NCBI RefSeq assembly: GCF_963974515.1
Contig: NZ_CAXBDD010000003.1
Coordinates: 77,659-141,658 of the forward strand
DNA from: Sunxiuqinia sp963974515
GTDB lineage: Bacteria > Bacteroidota > Bacteroidia > Bacteroidales > Prolixibacteraceae
DNA: 64,000 nucleotides
Reading direction: 5' to 3'
Positions 1 through 8,004 of this stretch are shown piece after piece. The position numbers and the translations under genes are program-made. Under the pieces are notes generated by a model, which had not been told where the DNA came from, searched no databases, and was given only the letters and a program-made list of their open reading frames with translations. How positions within the stretch are numbered: the stretch's first letter is position 1; every line of letters begins with the position of its first letter.

Positions 1-2
1 AA

Positions 3-773
3 AATGCGTTGAAATTACTCAAGCTTATTGAAAAAATGAAGCCTGATATGTTGCTCACCGTTGAAACAGACGATTGGTGGGAGAAGCATATGTGCCCCAT
101 TGAAAAGGACTATATACACACCGTGAAAAAAACCTTGGATAATTTGTATGGCATGATTTTATACTCCAAACTGGAGCTGAAAGATGCGAAAATAAATTAC
201 CTGATTGAAGAAGATATTCCTTCCATTGAGGCACAGGTTAAGCTGCGGTCGGGCCAGTTCATTCAAATTTACTGTTTGCATCCCAAACCTCCGTTTCCAA
301 CCGAAAGTGATACCTCTACCAATCGCGATGGCGAACTGCTGCTGATTGGGAAGAAAATTGAAAAGGACCGTAAGCCTGCGATGGTTTTCGGCGATTTTAA
401 CGATGTAGCCTGGTCTAAATCTACCCGCTTGTTTCAGAAAGTTAGCCAGCTGTTGGATCCCCGTGTTGGCAGAGGTTTTTTCAATACTTTCCATGCCAAT
501 TACGCGCTGATGCGCTGGCCACTGGATCATATTTTTCATTCGTCCGATTTTAAGTTGATTCAAATTAAACGCTTGAGGTCAGTTGGGTCCGATCATTTTC
601 CCATGTATGTCAAGCTTCATTTTGAACCAGCTTCAAGTCACTTGGATGAAGAGCCGCAGGCAGATCGGCAAGAAGACCAGGAAGCTAACGAAAAGATACG
701 GGATGCGAATCCTAGAAAATATCAGCATTTGGCTGATCCCGAAAATGACATGAGAATTATTCCGAATCCTTGA
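3..773 (+). CDS. endonuclease/exonuclease/phosphatase family protein (5' end cut by window)
   Basis: C-terminal part of an EEP-superfamily (DNase I-like) metal-dependent phosphoesterase. The frame is open back to the window edge; the TTG at 9 is probably internal, since the codons before it continue a helix leading into the ETD motif. Counting from that TTG, visible family motifs are ETD (residues 19-21, metal-binding Glu), GDFND (128-132), LDH (172-174) and SDH (194-196, catalytic His). The last 45 residues are a charged Glu/Gln/Asp/Arg-rich tail outside the fold. The substrate (nucleic acid, phospholipid or small phosphoester) cannot be told. The fragment lacks the N-terminus, where related Bacteroidota proteins often carry membrane helices, so localisation is unknown. 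Confidence 0.85.
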   Translation, partial: NALKLLKLIEKMKPDMLLTVETDDWWEKHMCPIEKDYIHTVKKTLDNLYGMILYSKLELKDAKINYLIEEDIPSIEAQVKLRSGQFIQIYCLHPKPPFPTESDTSTNRDGELLLIGKKIEKDRKPAMVFGDFNDVAWSKSTRLFQKVSQLLDPRVGRGFFNTFHANYALMRWPLDHIFHSSDFKLIQIKRLRSVGSDHFPMYVKLHFEPASSHLDEEPQADRQEDQEANEKIRDANPRKYQHLADPENDMRIIPNP

Positions 774-799
774 ATCTTCTCATTAATCGTGTAATTTTG
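769..799 (+). promoter_or_regulatory. Bacteroidota-type promoter for the helicase-nuclease gene
   Basis: CTTG (769-772), 19 nt, then TAATTTTG (792-799). This fits the TTTG/TTG-N19-21-TAnnTTTG pattern. The upstream box overlaps the stop codon (771-773) of the preceding gene. The ATG at 857 would have a leader of about 50 nt. Confidence 0.6.
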
Positions 800-856
800 T
801 CTCAGCACCGGTTGAAGGCCGGATTCAATTTTCAATCGACCTCTTAGCATAAACGC

Positions 857-3800
857 ATGTCAAAACTCAAAATATACAAAGCTTCGGCCGGTTCGGGAAA
901 GACCTTTCGTCTGGCACTGGAGTACCTGAAAATCGCCTTGGCGAATGAATGGAATTACAAAAATATTCTGGCGGTAACCTTCACCAATAAGGCAACCACC
1001 GAAATGAAAGAGCGGGTGATTGAAGAATTGTACGTGCTGGCTAAAGAGCAGTCTTCGGCTTATTTGCCCATCCTCATGGATGAAATGAAGCTGAGTGCTG
1101 TGGAGATTGCTGACCGGGCCAGAAAAAGCCTAAAAAGGATTCTGCATGATTATTCCCGTTTTTCAATCAGCACCATCGACAGCTTTTTTCAGCGGGTCAT
1201 CAAATCCTTTAACCGCGAACTGGGAATCAATGCCGCTTACCAAGTGGACCTGGAAGACAACCTGATTTTGGAAGAAGCGGTGGATGAATTGTTGTTATCT
1301 ATTGAAGACAATCCGGAGTTGCTGGAATGGCTTAAAACGTTTGCCAATGAAAAGATACGGGAAGGTGGTGGCTGGAACCTAAAGAACGATATTCTGAAGC
1401 TTGGCGTACAGATTTACGACGAGACGTTTAAAGCACTCAATCAAACCCTGCATGAAAAGATCAACAACAAACAGTTTATCACCAACTATAAAAAGACATT
1501 AAACAGCCTGATTTTTCAGTTTGAAAGTACCCTGAAGAAAATTGGCCGCGCTGGTTTACAGGCAATGCAGCAACACGGGGTTTCGGTCGATGATTTCAAA
1601 TACAAAAAAAGCGGAGCGTCCACTTCATTTCAGCGGTTGGCCGATTTCAACCTTGATACCTGGCCGGGAAAACGCGTGGTTGAAGCGGCTGACGATCCCG
1701 AAGTGTGGACCACGCAAACCTCGAAGGTTAATGTGAAGGAAGCTGTGGCGGCCCTCCAACCACTTCTGCAGGAAGCCGTAACTTTCTATTTTAAAAAACT
1801 GCATGAATATAACAGTGCCAAGCTCATTACCAGCCAGCTTTATACGCTGGGAATTTTGGTCGATTTGCAGTCCATGGTGCGCAAGGTGACGCAGGAAAAG
1901 GGCGTGGTGCTCATTTCCGAGTCGGGCACTTTGCTAAAAAAAATCATTGACGATTCGGACGCACCGTTTATCTACGAAAAGACGGGTGTTTTTTACAATC
2001 ATTTTATGATCGATGAATTTCAGGATACGTCAGGCTTGCAGTGGGGCAATTTTAGGCCACTGATCACCAACGCACTGTCAGAAGACCATCTGGGAATGGT
2101 GGTGGGTGATGTGAAACAAGCTATTTACCGTTGGCGAAATGGTGACTGGAATTTGCTGGCAAGCCAGGTTGGGAAGCAGTTTCCAGCCAATGGAGTGGAG
2201 GAGGAGACTCTTCAGAAAAACTGGCGAAGTACCGGCAATGTCATTCGGTTCAACAACAGTATCTTCCAGATTTTGCCGAAGTTATTTCAGCAAAACATTA
2301 ATAGTGAGTTGGAAGAGAACCGGCTTAAAGATACCGAAATGGCCAGGCAAATTGAGTTGCTGTATGGCGAAAGCCTGCAAGAAATAGCCAATGTCAAGCT
2401 GAATAATGAGGGTGCCGTTCGCATGCGTTTCTTTAATAAGCCCAAAGATCAAGAGAAAGAGGAATTGCTTGAAACAATTTTGGATGAGCTGGTGGAACGG
2501 ATCCGGGAGGTGCAAAACATTGGTGCGAAGGGGCGGGAAATAGCCGTTTTGGTGCGTAAAAAGGATGAAGCCAAGTTGGTTGCAGACCGGCTGTTGCAGG
2601 AAAAATCGAAGTCGGATTTGAACTGCAATTTCAATATTCTTTCAAGCGAGTCGCTGTTTGTTAAAAATTCGCCCGCCGTGGGTTTTGTGTTGGCTTTGCT
2701 CCAGTTGCTTGCCGATCCGAACGATGATGTCGCCTTGGCGCTTGCGAATCATCTATACTACAACGAGCTGTTTGATCAGCTCAAAAGCATTGGCCAGGTG
2801 CCCGATTTGTCGATTTCTTCTTCTCCGCAACTGACCCTTGGATTTGAGGCGCATGAGAAACCGGATAAAACCAGTTGGTTTGAAAAACGAAAGCATGAAA
2901 GCAACGTGCTTTCTGACTTCTTATCCAGCGACTATTTTTCAGAAACGCTGGGCGGACGAAACATTCAGGAGATCGCCTTTAAAATTTCTGAAATCTTTAA
3001 CCTGTTTAGTCTGAATGAAGAGCTGGCTTACTTACAGGCCTTTATCGACCAGGTGGCCGAATTTATGGTAACCCGAACGGCCGATATTGCGGCTTTCCTC
3101 GGCTGGTGGGATGAACAGGGACATAAGAAAACGGTTGCTGTTTCCGAAGAGCTGGACGCCATCCGAATCCAAACCATTCACAAAGCCAAGGGTCTGGAGT
3201 ATAATTATGTGTTTATTCCCTTTTGCGATTGGAAAACAGATGTAGCGGCGCAACATGCACCCATTCTATGGTGTCAACCCAAGTTGGCACCTTTTGACCA
3301 ACTGGAACTGGTACCCGTTAAATTTGAAAAACGAATGGGCGAATCTATTTTCTTTCAGGAATATTTTCAGGAAAAGATAAGTCATTACATTGATAATCTG
3401 AACATGCTTTATGTGGCCTTTACACGGGCACGCACCGCTCTGTTCACCTGGTCGGTTACAACCGGCAAGTTTGGAAATATGGCCGACGTACTGCATAATG
3501 CCATGGAGCTGGCTGATCATTTGCCTTTAAACGCAGCGGATTCGCTTTTTTGCAAATTGTCGGACTACTACGATTCAGACAATTCCTGCTTTTCGTTTGG
3601 TGAAATTTCTGTCTCATCGAAAAAAGAAAAAGTGAAAGAAAACGGACTGGTATTGAATGAATTTCGCTTCGCTGATTTTCATAATTGCCTGAACCTGAGA
3701 AAACGCAATGAGCACTTTTTTGCAGCCGATCAGTTGACTTCAACCAAAATAAACAAAGGCCGGATTTTTCATGAAGTACTGGCCCGGATTTCAACCGCAG

Positions 3801-4168
3801 CGGATGTTGACTTTGCTGTCAGTGAGCTGGTGTTTAAAGGTGTGGTGCAGGCCGCTGAAGGAGAACAAATGAAGCTGCAATTGCATGAGTTGGTCACCGA
3901 CCCCGAAGTTAAATTATGGTTCGATGGGAGCTATCGGGTACTGAATGAGCGATCGATATTAACTGGCACAGAGTTGAAACGTCCCGACCGCATCATGCTG
4001 AACGACGAGGAAGTGATTGTGGTGGATTATAAGTCAGGCGAGATGGAACTGGACAAATATCACTACCAGGTTCGAACTTATGTGAATGAGTTGAAGCGCT
4101 GCGGCTACCCGAATGTTTCCGGCTACATTTGGTACACCCAAACCAATAAACGTGTAAAGGTTGGATGA
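857..4168 (+). CDS. UvrD-family helicase with C-terminal PD-(D/E)XK nuclease (AddA/RecB-like)
   Basis: Large 1103-residue SF1A helicase-nuclease for processing double-strand DNA ends in recombinational repair. Helicase motifs in order: Walker A ASAGSGKT (9-16), VTFTNKAT (about 40), MIDEFQDT (about 383), GDVKQAIYRWR (about 417), IQTIHKAKGLEY (about 769) and LYVAFTRAR (about 850). A RecB-type nuclease follows, with GRIFHEVL near 968 and the metal-binding VDYKSGE near 1055. Length and order match AddA subunits. AddA normally works with AddB, another nuclease often encoded next door; no AddB-like gene lies in this window, though the upstream neighbourhood is not visible. It has its own promoter and a long hairpin at its 3' end. 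Confidence 0.9.
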   Translation: MSKLKIYKASAGSGKTFRLALEYLKIALANEWNYKNILAVTFTNKATTEMKERVIEELYVLAKEQSSAYLPILMDEMKLSAVEIADRARKSLKRILHDYSRFSISTIDSFFQRVIKSFNRELGINAAYQVDLEDNLILEEAVDELLLSIEDNPELLEWLKTFANEKIREGGGWNLKNDILKLGVQIYDETFKALNQTLHEKINNKQFITNYKKTLNSLIFQFESTLKKIGRAGLQAMQQHGVSVDDFKYKKSGASTSFQRLADFNLDTWPGKRVVEAADDPEVWTTQTSKVNVKEAVAALQPLLQEAVTFYFKKLHEYNSAKLITSQLYTLGILVDLQSMVRKVTQEKGVVLISESGTLLKKIIDDSDAPFIYEKTGVFYNHFMIDEFQDTSGLQWGNFRPLITNALSEDHLGMVVGDVKQAIYRWRNGDWNLLASQVGKQFPANGVEEETLQKNWRSTGNVIRFNNSIFQILPKLFQQNINSELEENRLKDTEMARQIELLYGESLQEIANVKLNNEGAVRMRFFNKPKDQEKEELLETILDELVERIREVQNIGAKGREIAVLVRKKDEAKLVADRLLQEKSKSDLNCNFNILSSESLFVKNSPAVGFVLALLQLLADPNDDVALALANHLYYNELFDQLKSIGQVPDLSISSSPQLTLGFEAHEKPDKTSWFEKRKHESNVLSDFLSSDYFSETLGGRNIQEIAFKISEIFNLFSLNEELAYLQAFIDQVAEFMVTRTADIAAFLGWWDEQGHKKTVAVSEELDAIRIQTIHKAKGLEYNYVFIPFCDWKTDVAAQHAPILWCQPKLAPFDQLELVPVKFEKRMGESIFFQEYFQEKISHYIDNLNMLYVAFTRARTALFTWSVTTGKFGNMADVLHNAMELADHLPLNAADSLFCKLSDYYDSDNSCFSFGEISVSSKKEKVKENGLVLNEFRFADFHNCLNLRKRNEHFFAADQLTSTKINKGRIFHEVLARISTAADVDFAVSELVFKGVVQAAEGEQMKLQLHELVTDPEVKLWFDGSYRVLNERSILTGTELKRPDRIMLNDEEVIVVDYKSGEMELDKYHYQVRTYVNELKRCGYPNVSGYIWYTQTNKRVKVG

Positions 4169-4228
4169 TTAGTTCTGAGGCACCGGTGGCTGTGTGCCTT
4201 GTCCGCAAGAACTTGCTAATCATCCAAC
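4160..4228. repeat. long imperfect hairpin at the 3' end of the helicase gene
   Basis: Two perfect 13-nt inverted arms, 4160-4172 and 4216-4228, enclose further nested complementarity (AGTTCT with AGAACT, AGGCAC with GTGCCT). The left arm overlaps the stop codon at 4166-4168. There is no clean T-tract, so it is either a Rho-independent-like 3' stabiliser or a REP-like intergenic element rather than a classical terminator. Confidence 0.55.
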
Positions 4229-4419
4229 GGAGTTGGATTCTGAATGCTCGAACCCGCGCCTTAGTATGTGTTTGTTTTTTTGAATTTGTCCGCCAGCTGG
4301 CAGATGGAATTCAATGCGGCGGTCACTGAGTGCCAGTGGTTCGACGAAACTGGAAACTGCGACTGCGACTAACAACTTACTGGAAGGTGGCGTTAAATCA
4401 AAACATTTCTCCTTTTACT

Positions 4420-4450
4420 ATTGCCACATTTGCCCAAAAATGTAATTTTG
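4420..4450 (+). promoter_or_regulatory. Bacteroidota-type promoter for the DUF4293 gene
   Basis: ATTG (4420-4423), 19 nt, TAATTTTG (4443-4450), very close to consensus. It also decides the start of the gene: the promoter lies downstream of the upstream in-frame codons beginning at 4330, so translation should begin at 4468. Confidence 0.7.
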
Positions 4451-4467
4451 TCACAAAATTCAACATT

Positions 4468-4911
4468 ATGATTCAACGCATTCAAACGGTCTATATACTT
4501 ATCGCTTCTATTGTAATCGGACTTTTATTTGCCCTGCCATTTGCCGAAATCGCTGCCAACGACAAGTTTTACCTGTTCAATATCCAAGGAATCTTGTATG
4601 ACGGTGAGGTGGTTGAAAACGGGCTTCCAATTATGTTGTTTGTTGGAATCATTCTGATTATTCACATCGCGGCCATTTTTATGTATAAGAAACGGATTCG
4701 GCAAATGCGTCTTCTTGTTTTTGCTATTCTGCTGATGCTGGGTCTGTTTGGAATGTTTTATTTTTTTACATTCTACAGTTTTAAAGGTTTTGAAGTGAGC
4801 TTTAAAATAGCGGTTGTATTTCCATTGATTGCCATCATTCTTGATTACCTTGCCATTCGTAACATTGGAAAAGACGAAGCACTGATTCGCTCAATTGATC
4901 GGATTCGTTAG
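4468..4911 (+). CDS. DUF4293 family membrane protein
   Basis: 147-residue integral membrane protein with four hydrophobic segments (about 5-25, 48-68, 76-97 and 106-122), beginning with the family-typical MIQRIQTVY. DUF4293 proteins occur widely in Bacteroidota and have no assigned function. The reading frame is open back to 4330, but the ATG at 4468 is preferred because the conserved N-terminus starts there and a consensus promoter ends 17 nt upstream. Confidence 0.8.
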   Translation: MIQRIQTVYILIASIVIGLLFALPFAEIAANDKFYLFNIQGILYDGEVVENGLPIMLFVGIILIIHIAAIFMYKKRIRQMRLLVFAILLMLGLFGMFYFFTFYSFKGFEVSFKIAVVFPLIAIILDYLAIRNIGKDEALIRSIDRIR

Positions 4912-4931
4912 TTGGCAGGTTTCCTGGATTG

Positions 4932-5183
4932 CTATTCTTCCAGTTCGGAGCAATCAACTCCCAAACGGGCCATTTGTATTTCAATGTCTTTGGCGGCAAT
5001 CCCCGGATGACATTCGATCCTTAAAATTTTTTCCCAATCTTCCAGGTCAACGTGAATGGAATGGACTCCCTCTGTTTTAGAAAGCAAGTCAATGATTAAA
5101 TCCACTTTCAGTTGATTGTTGATGTTCGTTCGAAATACCAAAACTTCCAACTTGGAAGCTAAAACAGAATCTGACTTAATCAT
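4932..5183 (-). CDS. small HMA-like (ferredoxin-fold) protein lacking the metal motif
   Basis: 83 residues with an alternating strand/helix pattern like heavy-metal-associated domains (LEVLVFRTNI, LIIDLLSKTEGVHSIHVDLEDW, LRIECHP, IQMARLGVDC). The CxxC that binds copper in true HMA domains is replaced by TNIN, so metal transfer is unlikely. Such proteins are common and uncharacterised in Bacteroidota. It follows the VTT-like membrane protein on the same strand but with a 220-nt gap. The fold call is inference from the pattern. Confidence 0.6.
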   Translation of the reverse strand: MIKSDSVLASKLEVLVFRTNINNQLKVDLIIDLLSKTEGVHSIHVDLEDWEKILRIECHPGIAAKDIEIQMARLGVDCSELEE

Positions 5184-5405
5184 ATAATTTTCAGTTTCGC
5201 AGGATACTCATGCAAATATATCGCACTGAATGACTTAATGAAAGGGGTAAATACGTCAATCTTACGGGTTGTTTGTGCCAGCCGTAATTCTTTTGGTGAG
5301 CAATAACCGCAGACTATCAGATTTGTTTTGACGCGCACATGAAAAAATTGACGAAGCAACAATTCAGCTTTCCTGAATGAATTCTTCGGCCATAAACTGA
5401 GTATT

Positions 5406-5984
5406 TTACCCAAACTGGTGGGACTGAAAAATGATGAGTCCGTAAATTCCAAACCTCAAAAGGCGGAACAAGGCAAAGTTCAGGTATCTATTCATTGGAT
5501 ATTCTGTGGTTCCGACAAGCATGCTGATCAGTGACCAAGGGAGTGGGGTAAGCGCTGCGGTGATAATCAGAAAAGATCCGTATTTTCGAAATAATGGCCA
5601 GTATTTGCTGAAAAACTTTCGACCTAAAAAGCGAAACATTACCACCTTTCGAAGATAACGACCTATTAAGAAGGCCAGGTAGCCAGCACCATACGATACA
5701 CCTGCAAAAAATATCAGGTTGAAGACGTAATGCCAGGTATCACCTTTGAAATACGCCCACAACATAAAAATTTCGGGCGGAAATAAACCGAAAAAGATTT
5801 CGGATCCTATGTAGATTCCATAGATGAGCAACGGCCTGCTGTAGAATCTTTCAAGCCAAATATCTTGATTGTCGCTGACAATATACTCTTTAGCCAGCAA
5901 ATACAAAACAGCAAGGATTGCTAACCAAAGCAGCCCTTTCAGTATGTTTTTAAAAAGGAATTTAAACTTTTTTATTAGTTTCAT
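5406..5984 (-). CDS. SNARE-associated/VTT (DedA-like) membrane protein
   Basis: 192-residue membrane protein with a hydrophobic N-terminal segment after a Lys-rich start (about 14-32) and several further helices. The central part has the VTT-domain look: a short re-entrant-type segment with FPPEIFMLWA, a glycine-rich helix (GVSYGAGYLAFLIGRYL) and a Pro-containing loop TPLPWSLISMLVGT. VTT proteins are thought to take part in membrane lipid or small-ion handling. The substrate here is unknown. No closely coupled neighbour. Confidence 0.65.
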   Translation of the reverse strand: MKLIKKFKFLFKNILKGLLWLAILAVLYLLAKEYIVSDNQDIWLERFYSRPLLIYGIYIGSEIFFGLFPPEIFMLWAYFKGDTWHYVFNLIFFAGVSYGAGYLAFLIGRYLRKVVMFRFLGRKFFSKYWPLFRKYGSFLIITAALTPLPWSLISMLVGTTEYPMNRYLNFALFRLLRFGIYGLIIFQSHQFG

Positions 5985-6107
5985 TTAGTGTTTTTATGTG
6001 ACTCCAAATCCGTGTTTAAACGCATTTGGAGCCATTTTTCAGAAGCACAAACAATAAAAAGTCTTTCATGCATCCGTTGTTGAAAATCCCTTTTTAAAGT
6101 GGTACTG

Positions 6108-6338
6108 TTAAACTTTATCAATTTTCGAAGCCAGCTGGTGGTCTTTGTCGGTTACTTTGCCATCGCTGTGTGAGGTCAGGCTAATGGACACTTTTTTGTA
6201 CGAATGAATCAGGATGTCGGGATGATGATCCATACTCTCTGCCAATTCGCCTACTTTGTTAACAAAAGCCAAAGCTTCCTTAAAATCCTTGAACGTAAAT
6301 TCTTTTGTGATTTTCTCTGTTTCTTTATTCCAATCCAT
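6108..6338 (-). CDS. 4a-hydroxytetrahydrobiopterin dehydratase (PCD family)
   Basis: 76-residue single-domain protein matching pterin-4a-carbinolamine dehydratases: F-x-F-x-x-F-x-x-A-x-x-F near 14-26, the active-site segment MDHHPDI (36-42) and a C-terminal SHSDGKVTDKDHQLA (56-70), which carries the usual T-x-x-D-x-x-LA. The enzyme recycles oxidised pterin cofactor after aromatic amino-acid hydroxylation. No hydroxylase gene is visible here, so the partner is encoded elsewhere or the protein acts in another pterin route. It is slightly shorter than the usual ~95 residues but has the whole active site. Confidence 0.85.
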   Translation of the reverse strand: MDWNKETEKITKEFTFKDFKEALAFVNKVGELAESMDHHPDILIHSYKKVSISLTSHSDGKVTDKDHQLASKIDKV

Positions 6339-6391
6339 AATACTTGTTTTACTGTTGAAAACAAGTTGATTGTCGCTTAGTTCATTTTAAT

Positions 6392-6967
6392 TCAGTCCTT
6401 TAATTTTTTTAAAAGCCAAGCCATATTCTCACCCAGTGTATCCATAATCTCCAGTCCTTCTTCGTCTTGCAATACAGCGCCTTGCGGACCTCCAATTGCA
6501 AAATTCCAATAACTTGAACCAGGTATGATCATTTGGCTAATCAGAAAGAAGTTGTTGAGCGTGGTAAAGGCATGGAGTTGTCCGCCACGTCGAACGGCCA
6601 GCACGCCAGCGCCAACCTTTTTCTTTAGCAGATGACCATTTCCGCGGGTCACATACCCGGCTACATCAATGAGTGCCTTCATTTCGGTATTTACATCGGC
6701 GAAATATACCGGGGACCCCAGCAATATACCATCAGCCTCGAGCATTTTTTCAATGCATTCGTTAATGGCGTCGTTCTTAATATGACAGCGCCCGTTCTTT
6801 ATTTCACGGCACTTGCCGCAAGCGGCGCAACCATGCACTTGTTTCCCGCCAAGCTGGTAAAGCTCCGTTTCAATGCCGGCTGCCTGCAGTGGCTGAAATA
6901 CCCGTTCGATCAATAATTTGGTGTTGCCATTTTTACGCGGACTTGCGTTTATTGCTAATACTTTCAC
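6392..6967 (-). CDS. iron-sulfur flavoprotein-like NAD(P)H/FMN oxidoreductase
   Basis: 191-residue flavodoxin-fold protein. The FMN phosphate loop is NASPRKNGNT (7-16), and GSPVYFADVNTEMKALID (84-101) lines the isoalloxazine ring. Four cysteines, C47, C50, C53 and C61, fit the compact CX2CX2CX7C motif of archaeal and anaerobe iron-sulfur flavoproteins (Isf), which carry a 4Fe-4S cluster and move electrons between ferredoxin and small oxidants such as O2 or peroxide. The spacing is visible; the cluster is inferred. It would suit a cell using ferredoxin-based pyruvate oxidation. Confidence 0.8.
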   Translation of the reverse strand: MKVLAINASPRKNGNTKLLIERVFQPLQAAGIETELYQLGGKQVHGCAACGKCREIKNGRCHIKNDAINECIEKMLEADGILLGSPVYFADVNTEMKALIDVAGYVTRGNGHLLKKKVGAGVLAVRRGGQLHAFTTLNNFFLISQMIIPGSSYWNFAIGGPQGAVLQDEEGLEIMDTLGENMAWLLKKLKD

Positions 6968-6989
6968 GTTGTTGCTTTATCGTTGATTT

Positions 6990-7646
6990 TTAGTTGCTGA
7001 AAACATAGGAAATCAGATTGGCCCCCATCTGAAGGGCTTTTTTTCTAACTTCTGGTGGATCGTTATGCACGGAAGGATCTTCCCAGCCGTCACTCAAATC
7101 TGATTCATACGTGTAAAAACAAGCCAACCGCCCCTCAATAAACAAGCCAAAACCTTGTGGTCGTTTATTGTCATGTTCATGAATTTTGGGCAGACCATTT
7201 TCAAACTGGTATTTTTGCCTGTAAATCGGATGGTCGGGTGGGAGTTCCACAAACTCTTGGTCGGGAAATACTTTTTTTATTTCGCGTCGGATATATTCGT
7301 CCAATCCATAATTATCATCGATGTACAAAAAACCGCCAGCTTCCAGATAGACTCGCATATTCCGACTCTCTTCTTTCGAGAAAATCACGTTGCCGTGTCC
7401 CGTAAGGTGGACAAACGGGTAATTAAATAATTCGATGCTGCCAAGCTCAACCGTTGCCGGATTGGGATCAATGTTGGTGCTGATTTCCAGGTTGCAAAAC
7501 CGAATGAGATTGGGCAAGGCCGTTGGATCAGCATACCAGTCCCCGCCGCCATTGTACTTTAACAAAGCCACCTTTAAATTCGGGTTTTGGCTGAAAAGTA
7601 CAGGCGCAAGAAACAAAAATAGAATGGTGACATAGCTTGTTTTCAT
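6990..7646 (-). CDS. DUF4159 domain-containing exported protein
   Basis: 218 residues, starting with a signal peptide (about 1-19, ending LFSQ). The rest is one DUF4159 domain: LKVALLKYNGGGDWY at the mature start, then YPFVHLTGHGNVIFS and GGFLYIDDNYG, a fold related to class I glutamine amidotransferase-like or gasdermin-associated domains. The function is unknown; family members are often encoded beside MoxR/VWA clusters, which are not present here. A TATCTTTG box lies on the minus strand 21-28 nt before the ATG. Confidence 0.8.
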   Translation of the reverse strand: MKTSYVTILFLFLAPVLFSQNPNLKVALLKYNGGGDWYADPTALPNLIRFCNLEISTNIDPNPATVELGSIELFNYPFVHLTGHGNVIFSKEESRNMRVYLEAGGFLYIDDNYGLDEYIRREIKKVFPDQEFVELPPDHPIYRQKYQFENGLPKIHEHDNKRPQGFGLFIEGRLACFYTYESDLSDGWEDPSVHNDPPEVRKKALQMGANLISYVFSN

Positions 7647-8004
7647 GTCCGGTTTTATTTAAAAAACAAAGATAGCAAGAATGAGCAATATCGCCAGTTG
7701 GAGGGCGAGTAGAAAGTGAATAAAGCACATCATGAATAATTTAGCTCATAGTAATCGATTCAGTTGGAGGCCGACATCGAATGGAGCATAAAATAAGATT
7801 CGAAGGTATTTTTATAGAACTGATTTAAATTCCAGTTGTTATCTTTGCCGAATGCTAAATAGTGCGAAAAGGATGTAGCGAGTAGGTTTAATCAGAAATC
7901 AAGAGACGATGATTAAAGTGCGAGTTGCATGCATTGCTGCCGCAAGCCGATGAGAAGCAGTTTAGTACAAAAATGATACACAGTTAATTTGAAACGATAA
8001 ACAT
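7647..8004. other. intergenic region with structured leader before the sulfhydrylase gene
   Basis: 358 nt between divergent genes with no convincing ORF. On the plus strand a TATCTTTG box (7840-7847) would start a leader of about 150 nt. In it lie a perfect 8-nt inverted repeat, TTTAATCA (7887-7894) with TGATTAAA (7910-7917), and a second potential stem, CTGC (7937-7940) with GCAG (7957-7960). I do not recognise a known riboswitch consensus in it. Confidence 0.5.
7667..7674 (-). promoter_or_regulatory. -7 box for the DUF4159 gene
   Basis: TATCTTTG on the minus strand, a full match to TAnnTTTG, 20 nt upstream of the start codon. The -33 region is weak. Confidence 0.5.

Noticed and set aside
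4330..4467. N-terminal extension of the DUF4293 protein.
   Set aside because: A consensus promoter at 4420-4450 lies within it and the conserved protein starts at 4468.
5180..5452. 90-codon minus-strand ORF whose stop overlaps the start of the HMA-like gene (ATGA).
   Set aside because: No recognisable domain, odd composition, and it overlaps the 3' end of the VTT protein gene by 47 nt in another frame. The ATGA overlap is probably chance.
7861..7980. SAM riboswitch in front of the sulfhydrylase-like gene.
   Set aside because: The core sequences expected of the SAM-I family are missing; I saw only generic stems. Left as an unclassified leader.
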